Below are positions 59,459-64,000 of a stretch of DNA of 64,000 nucleotides, one piece after another. Source of the stretch: Synechococcus sp. KORDI-49 (GTDB lineage Bacteria; Cyanobacteriota; Cyanobacteriia; PCC-6307; Cyanobiaceae); assembly GCF_000737575.1 (NCBI RefSeq), contig NZ_CP006270.1, positions 747,163-811,162 of the forward strand, written 5' to 3'. Made by a program: the position numbers and the translations under genes. Numbering within the stretch: position 1 is the first letter of the stretch; each line of letters begins with the position of its first letter. The notes beneath the pieces are model-generated. The model worked only from the letters and a program-made list of their open reading frames with translations, had not been told where the DNA came from and ran no database searches.

Positions 59459-62053
59459 TCAGTCGTCCGCTGCGGTGGCGTCCTCGTCCTGGTCGTCCTC
59501 CTGCTCGGCTTCCGGGGGAACCAGCACAACCTCCGAGAGGCGATCACCCTTATCCAGGCGTTGCAGCCTCACGCCTGTGGCAGCACGCGACTGCTGGGGA
59601 ATCGCATCCGCACTGGTGCGCACGATCACGCCTTTCTCGCTCACCAGCAGCAGCTCTTCTCCGGCGCCAAGCACCCGCAGACCCACGAGCGCATCAACGT
59701 CGGTGCGGAACTTGATCGCCCGCAGCCCCATCCCAGCCCGCTTCTGCAGGCGGAACTGGGTCACCGGCACCCGTTTGCCGAGTCCTGAGGCGGAGGCCAC
59801 CAGCACCCAAGGCCCCTCGACGGCAGCGGAATCGCCACCCTCGTCATCGTCAGCATCACTGGCGGCCACCTGATCCGCCAGCTCAGCCGGCAGCACATCC
59901 ATGCTCACCAGGCTGTCCCCCTTGCGGAGGTTCATGGCGCGGACGCCGCGGGCGCTGCGGCCGAGAGGCCGCAGTTCGTCATCGCTGAGGCGGAAATGAA
60001 TGGTCATCCCCGTTCTTGAAGCGATCAGCACACTGTCTCCCTGGATGGCCAGACGGACCCAGGAGAGCGCGTCGCCGTCCTCGAGCCCGATGGCGATCAG
60101 ACCGTTGGAGCGGATGTTGCTGAAAGCCGAAAGACGGGTCCGCTTGATGAAACCGCCACGGGTGAGCATCAGCAGATCGGTGTCGTCGTTGAACTCCGAG
60201 ACGGCCAGCAGAGAGGTGATCTCCTCCTCTCTGGGAATGGGCAGCAGCTGCACCACCGGCGTGCCCTTGGCCGTGCGGCTGCACTGGGGAACCCGATAAG
60301 CGGGCAGGGCATAGGAGACCCCCCGATCACTGAACAGCAGCAGGGTGTCGTGGTCGTTGCAGCCGATGAACAGCTTCACCGCTTCCTCCCCCTGGCTGCG
60401 GGTTCCGGCCTTGCCTCGTGTGCCGCGGCTGGTGGCCTCGAACTCACTCACCGGCATCCGCTTGAGGTAGCCGGTCTCCGTGAGCAGCACGACGGAGCGC
60501 TCGTTGGCGATCAGATCGATGTCCTCAAGCCCGCCACCGAGATCGAGGATTTCGGTGCGCCGCGGCGTCTCGTAGCGATCGCGCAGTTGTCCCAGTTCGG
60601 CCTGGATCAGACCGAACACCCGTTCCCGGCGCCCGAGGATGTCCTTGTAATCCGCGATCTTGGTGACAAGGTCCTCGTGCTCCAGACGGATCTTGTCGGC
60701 CTCCAGCGCCGTGAGCCTGCGCAGCTGCATCTGCAGGATGGCGTCCGCCTGGATCTCAGTGAGGCCGTGGCGATCCTGCAGCTGCTGGCGGGCCGTGGCT
60801 GTGTCGGATGCCGCCCTGATCAACGCGATGATCGGATCCAGCTGATCGAGGGCCAGCAGCAGACCCAGCAGGATGTGATCCCGTTCCTCGGCCTTGCGAA
60901 GCAGGTAGCGGGTGCGGCGTTCAATCGTCTCGACCCGGAAGTCGAGAAACACCTCAAGCATCTTGCGGAGCGTGAGCAGGATCGGCTCACCGTTCACCAG
61001 CGCCAGCATGTGAGCACTGAAGTTGCTCTGCAGCGGCGTCAGCTTGAACAGATTGTTCAGCACCACCTGGGGATAGGCGTCGCGGCGCAGTTCCACAACG
61101 ATGCGCATGCCATCGCGATCGCTCTCATCACGGATGTCGGAGATGCCCTCCAGCTTCTTGTCGTTGACCAGGTCAGCGATGCGCTCGATCAGCGCCGCCT
61201 TGTTGGTCTGGTAGGGCAACTCGGTGATGATCACCGCATCCCGATCCGGACGTCCGGGGGCCTCGATTGTCTCGATGCCGGCGACACCGCGCATGGTGAC
61301 GGAACCGCGACCGCTCAGATAGGTCTCCCGGATCCCCTCGCGGCCGAGGATCTGACCGCCGGTGGGGAAGTCAGGTCCAGGAATCAGCTGGATCAGTTCC
61401 TGATCCGTGATCTCAGGGTTCTCGATCAGCGCCAGCAGGCCGGCGATCAGTTCATTGAGATTGTGCGGCGGGATGTTGGTGGCCATTCCCACCGCGATGC
61501 CCGCGGAACCGTTGAGAAGCAGCTGGGGAATCCGCGCCGGCAGCACCGTCGGCTCCTGCTGAGAGCCATCGAAGTTGTCCGCGAAGTCAACGGTCTCGGC
61601 CTCGATGTCCTCCAGCAGGCTGTCCGTGGTGAGCGACTGCAGGCGCGATTCCGTGTACCGCATTGCAGCGGGGGGATCGTTGTCCACCGAACCGAAATTG
61701 CCATGCCCGTCGATCAGAGGCATCGACATCGAGAAGTCCTGGGCCATGCGGACCAGAGCGTCGTAGACCGCCGTGTCGCCATGGGGGTGGTATTTACCCA
61801 GCACCTCACCCACCACACGGGCGCACTTGCGGTAGGGCCGATCGCTCGTCAGCCCCAGCTCGTACATCGCATAGAGGATGCGTCGATGCACAGGCTTCAA
61901 CCCATCGCGGGCATCGGGCAGCGCCCGACCCACGATCACGCTCATCGCGTATTCCAGATAGGAACGCGACATCTCGTTGCGCAGATCCGTCTGGATGATT
62001 CGATCGTCGGAATCGCCGGGACCGCCGCCTCCGGGCCCCACTGAAACCGCCAT
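59459..62053 (-). CDS. gyrA: DNA gyrase subunit A
   Basis: 864 aa. Catalytic Tyr 133 is in [10 protein letters not shown]; other GyrA features are [40 protein letters not shown]. The C-terminal pinwheel has SRGTRGKAG in place of the canonical QRRGGKG GyrA-box, and repeated blades up to 830, followed by an acidic tail ([15 protein letters not shown]). ATG 62053. Divergent from the CAAD gene with 93 bases between. Confidence 0.96.
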   Translation of the reverse strand: MAVSVGPGGGGPGDSDDRIIQTDLRNEMSRSYLEYAMSVIVGRALPDARDGLKPVHRRILYAMYELGLTSDRPYRKCARVVGEVLGKYHPHGDTAVYDALVRMAQDFSMSMPLIDGHGNFGSVDNDPPAAMRYTESRLQSLTTDSLLEDIEAETVDFADNFDGSQQEPTVLPARIPQLLLNGSAGIAVGMATNIPPHNLNELIAGLLALIENPEITDQELIQLIPGPDFPTGGQILGREGIRETYLSGRGSVTMRGVAGIETIEAPGRPDRDAVIITELPYQTNKAALIERIADLVNDKKLEGISDIRDESDRDGMRIVVELRRDAYPQVVLNNLFKLTPLQSNFSAHMLALVNGEPILLTLRKMLEVFLDFRVETIERRTRYLLRKAEERDHILLGLLLALDQLDPIIALIRAASDTATARQQLQDRHGLTEIQADAILQMQLRRLTALEADKIRLEHEDLVTKIADYKDILGRRERVFGLIQAELGQLRDRYETPRRTEILDLGGGLEDIDLIANERSVVLLTETGYLKRMPVSEFEATSRGTRGKAGTRSQGEEAVKLFIGCNDHDTLLLFSDRGVSYALPAYRVPQCSRTAKGTPVVQLLPIPREEEITSLLAVSEFNDDTDLLMLTRGGFIKRTRLSAFSNIRSNGLIAIGLEDGDALSWVRLAIQGDSVLIASRTGMTIHFRLSDDELRPLGRSARGVRAMNLRKGDSLVSMDVLPAELADQVAASDADDDEGGDSAAVEGPWVLVASASGLGKRVPVTQFRLQKRAGMGLRAIKFRTDVDALVGLRVLGAGEELLLVSEKGVIVRTSADAIPQQSRAATGVRLQRLDKGDRLSEVVLVPPEAEQEDDQDEDATAADD

Positions 62054-62146
62054 ACAAGGGTTTGTCTGCCTCGCTTCAGTTTATCTCGGCCTGCGGAACA
62101 TCCCAAAAACCTCAGATAGGCTGCCGTTTCCAGATTCGCCGGTGTC

Positions 62147-62686
62147 ATGGGACCGACTGACGAACCCCTCTCCGACGCTGCGGCGAGCGGCGGTCCGACA
62201 CCCACACCGGCCCCCACTCCCACTGTGACGCCGGAGCCGACACCCGCTCCAACGCCGGCCCCAACCCCTGCCGTGACCCCGGAGCCGACACCGGCTCCAA
62301 CACCAGCGCCTTCCGCAGACCCGACCATCACGGCCAGCGTGACGATCCCCGCTCAGGAGAACGCAGAAAGCGAGGGCGGCGAATGGAACCTGCTGCTGGA
62401 GAAGCTGCGGGGCCTGATCGACGGAGATCAGCTCAAGGTCCTCTGGATCCAGCTGCGACTGCCGATCCGCCTGATCACCGCCCTGATCCTTCTGGTGGTG
62501 GGCGTGCAGATCTACAGCGGTCTCATCCGCACGATCAACAGCGTGCCCGTCGGTTCAGGACTGCTGGAGCTGATCGGCCTGATCTGGCTGGTGCGGTTCA
62601 GCCTGACCAACCTGATCCGCAGAAGTGATCGCGCCGAGGTGATCAGCTCGCTTCGGGCCCGCTGGGACAAGGTGATCGGACGCTGA
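62147..62686 (+). CDS. CAAD-domain membrane protein with Pro/Thr repeat region
   Basis: 179 aa. Residues 16-55 are a Pro-Thr-Ala repeat linker. The CAAD/CURT1-like domain (about 80-175) has an amphipathic helix ([19 protein letters not shown]), two transmembrane helices ([20 protein letters not shown] and [19 protein letters not shown]) and a C-terminal amphipathic helix. CURT1 relatives bend thylakoids; CAAD domains anchor tRNA synthetases. Here no synthetase is attached, so a thylakoid-shaping role is likelier. ATG 62147. Confidence 0.85.
   Translation: MGPTDEPLSDAAASGGPTPTPAPTPTVTPEPTPAPTPAPTPAVTPEPTPAPTPAPSADPTITASVTIPAQENAESEGGEWNLLLEKLRGLIDGDQLKVLWIQLRLPIRLITALILLVVGVQIYSGLIRTINSVPVGSGLLELIGLIWLVRFSLTNLIRRSDRAEVISSLRARWDKVIGR
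62210..62305 (+). repeat. two 48-base tandem repeats coding Pro-Thr-Ala linker
   Basis: Codons 22-37 and 38-53 of the CAAD gene code nearly the same 16-residue unit TP(T/A)[13 protein letters not shown], with diverged third positions. Confidence 0.75.
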
Positions 62687-62756
62687 GTCCCCCCTGCCGA
62701 GCGGCACTGCGGTCAATCCCGGTTGGTAGCTTGAACCGACTCGACCAGACCGCGCG

Positions 62757-63920
62757 GTGGACATTCAGCTCGGACGCTTCAAGACCGTTCGCCGGGCCTA
62801 CGGAATTGATGAAATCGCCCTGGTGCCAGGGGGAAGGACCGTCGATCCCGACGTCACGGACACCCGTTGGAGCCTCGGGGGGATCGAGCGGGAGATTCCG
62901 ATCATCGCCAGCGCCATGGACGGTGTTGTCGATGTCGCCATGGCTGCGAGGTTGTCGGAACTGGGAGCGCTGGGGGTTCTGAACCTCGAGGGCGTGCAGA
63001 CCCGTTATGAAGACCCCAACCCGATCCTGGATCGGATTGCAGCGGTCGGGAAGGACGCCTTTGTGCCGCTCATGCAGGAGCTTTACAGCGCTCCTGTACA
63101 GGAAGACCTGATCCGGCAGCGCATCAGGGAGATCAAGGAGAGGGGGGGCATCGCCGCGGTCAGCGGCACCCCTGTGGCCGCGATGCGCTTCGGGTCAGCG
63201 ATCGCGGAAGCCGGTGCTGATCTGTTCTTTGTTCAGGCGACCGTGGTGTCGACGGAGCACATCGGACCTGAGGGACGGGCCAGCCTTGACCTGGAAGCCC
63301 TTTGCCGCGACATGGGTGTTCCCGTTGTGATCGGCAACTGCGTCACCTACGAAGTCGCCCTGCAGCTGATGCGGGCCGGTGCCGCCGGCGTTCTGGTGGG
63401 AATCGGTCCGGGGGCCGCCTGCACATCCCGTGGGGTTCTGGGAGTCGGCATTCCCCAGGCCACGGCGGTGGCCGACTGTGCAGCCGCCCGCCGCGACTAC
63501 GAACAGGAGAGCGGCCGCCACGTGCCGATCGTGGCGGATGGTGGCATCGTCACCGGCGGAGACATCTGCAAGTGCATCGCCTGCGGAGCCGATGCGGTGA
63601 TGATCGGCTCCCCGATCGCCCGTGCTGACGAGGCGCCGGGTCGTGGGTTCCACTGGGGCATGGCGACCCCGAGCCCTGTTCTGCCCCGCGGAACGCGCAT
63701 CAACGTCGGCAGCACCGGAAGCATCGAGCGAATCCTGCGCGGACCCGCACTGCTCGACGACGGCACCCACAACCTGCTCGGTGCTCTGAAGACCTCGATG
63801 GGGACCCTGGGAGCCAAGACGCTCCGGGACATGCAGGAGGTGGAGGTGGTGGTGGCTCCATCCCTGCTGACGGAAGGAAAGGTGTATCAGAAAGCACAAC
63901 ATCTGGGGATGGGCAAGTAA
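62757..63920 (+). CDS. guaB3: GuaB3 family IMP dehydrogenase-related enzyme
   Basis: 387 aa from GTG 62757. The TIM barrel has the IMPDH catalytic loop GIGPGAACTSRGVLGVGIPQ (Cys 222), the phosphate-binding VPIVADGGIVTGGDICKCIA, and ends with VYQKAQHLGMGK. CBS domains are absent, as in the GuaB3/actinobacterial-cyanobacterial group. It converts IMP to XMP or a related reaction in GTP synthesis; exact role is family inference. Confidence 0.9.
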   Translation: MDIQLGRFKTVRRAYGIDEIALVPGGRTVDPDVTDTRWSLGGIEREIPIIASAMDGVVDVAMAARLSELGALGVLNLEGVQTRYEDPNPILDRIAAVGKDAFVPLMQELYSAPVQEDLIRQRIREIKERGGIAAVSGTPVAAMRFGSAIAEAGADLFFVQATVVSTEHIGPEGRASLDLEALCRDMGVPVVIGNCVTYEVALQLMRAGAAGVLVGIGPGAACTSRGVLGVGIPQATAVADCAAARRDYEQESGRHVPIVADGGIVTGGDICKCIACGADAVMIGSPIARADEAPGRGFHWGMATPSPVLPRGTRINVGSTGSIERILRGPALLDDGTHNLLGALKTSMGTLGAKTLRDMQEVEVVVAPSLLTEGKVYQKAQHLGMGK

Positions 63921-63921
63921 T

Positions 63922-63989
63922 CCGCAACAACTCCGACCCGGGAGCGGAGACGCAACCGGATCCCGGAGTTAGGGTCGGGTTGTGTGCGG
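63922..63989. repeat. long imperfect inverted repeat after guaB3
   Basis: CCGCAACAACTCCGACCC (63922-63939) is nearly complementary to GGGTCGGGTTGTGTGCGG (63972-63989), with a second inner repeat AACTCCG/CGGAGTT. No long T-run is seen. It may be a structured 3' UTR or terminator-like element; the remaining bases to 64000 show nothing else. Confidence 0.35.
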
Positions 63990-64000
63990 GCCTAGGTCCA

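Noticed and set aside
60350-62044. Plus-strand ORF of 564 aa
   Set aside because: Shadow of gyrA with His/Gln-rich, unstructured text.

Overview
The window looks like chromosomal DNA of an alpha-cyanobacterium, that is a marine or euryhaline Synechococcus or Cyanobium-type picocyanobacterium with high GC. The reasons are: the phosphoribulokinase is of the proteobacterial-like type carried by these organisms; the ferredoxin-NADP reductase has an N-terminal phycobilisome-linker (CpcD-like) domain, so phycobilisomes are expected; SasA, a plant-type lycopene cyclase, Ycf55-like DUF3685, CAAD and other cyanobacterial families are present; and genes are densely packed with many 4-base start/stop overlaps. 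No rRNA, CRISPR array, prophage or transposase was seen. One tRNA (Glu, TTC) is present.

Layout. 1-11.4 kb: a long minus-strand run (Fur-type regulator, DUF3685, thioredoxin-fold factor, F420-ligase-like protein, GNAT-like protein, ruvX, DUF3727, YqeG phosphatase, proB, lpxD, leuB, prk), then hisA. 11.4-15.1 kb: CSP41-like epimerase, a PgsA-type enzyme, a CBS-pair protein, an internally duplicated exported protein and an L,D-transpeptidase. 15.1-23.8 kb: an accessory stretch full of short, mostly unrecognised ORFs, many exported or membrane-bound, with a Ser/Asn/Thr-rich secreted protein, an NblA-like protein, RlpA, DUF3764 and a probable Yfr2-type small RNA with its own terminator. 23.9-34.8 kb: PdeM phosphoesterase, a GluR0-type glutamate-gated potassium channel, a PPC-glutaredoxin fusion next to a ribbon-helix-helix regulator, rhomboid protease, aminopeptidase N and small exported proteins. 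34.9-43.3 kb: sasA, tRNA-Glu, then petH, zwf, opcA, cobB and acylphosphatase. 43.4-48.5 kb: a tightly overlapped minus-strand set folD, 2OG-oxygenase-like, crtE, PAP2-like, RecD-like helicase. 48.6-56.5 kb: 7TM-HD hydrolase, SemiSWEET, RNA pseudouridine synthase, HExxH protein, MTH1187 protein, Nif11-like protein, a sugar ABC permease and leuA. 56.7-64 kb: GH57 enzyme, crtL, gyrA, CAAD protein and guaB3.

How the genes fit together. petH, zwf and opcA concern NADPH supply in light (FNR) and dark (oxidative pentose phosphate route, with OpcA activating Zwf). prk is the Calvin-cycle counterpart. leuB and leuA are the leucine pathway; crtE and crtL make carotenoid precursors and cyclise lycopene. 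SasA is the clock output kinase, although the kai genes are not here. The least ordinary parts are the 15-24 kb small-ORF region, the glutamate-receptor channel, the PPC-glutaredoxin fusion with a possible operator beside it, an apparent frame change at the 3' end of cobB, and several structured intergenic elements.
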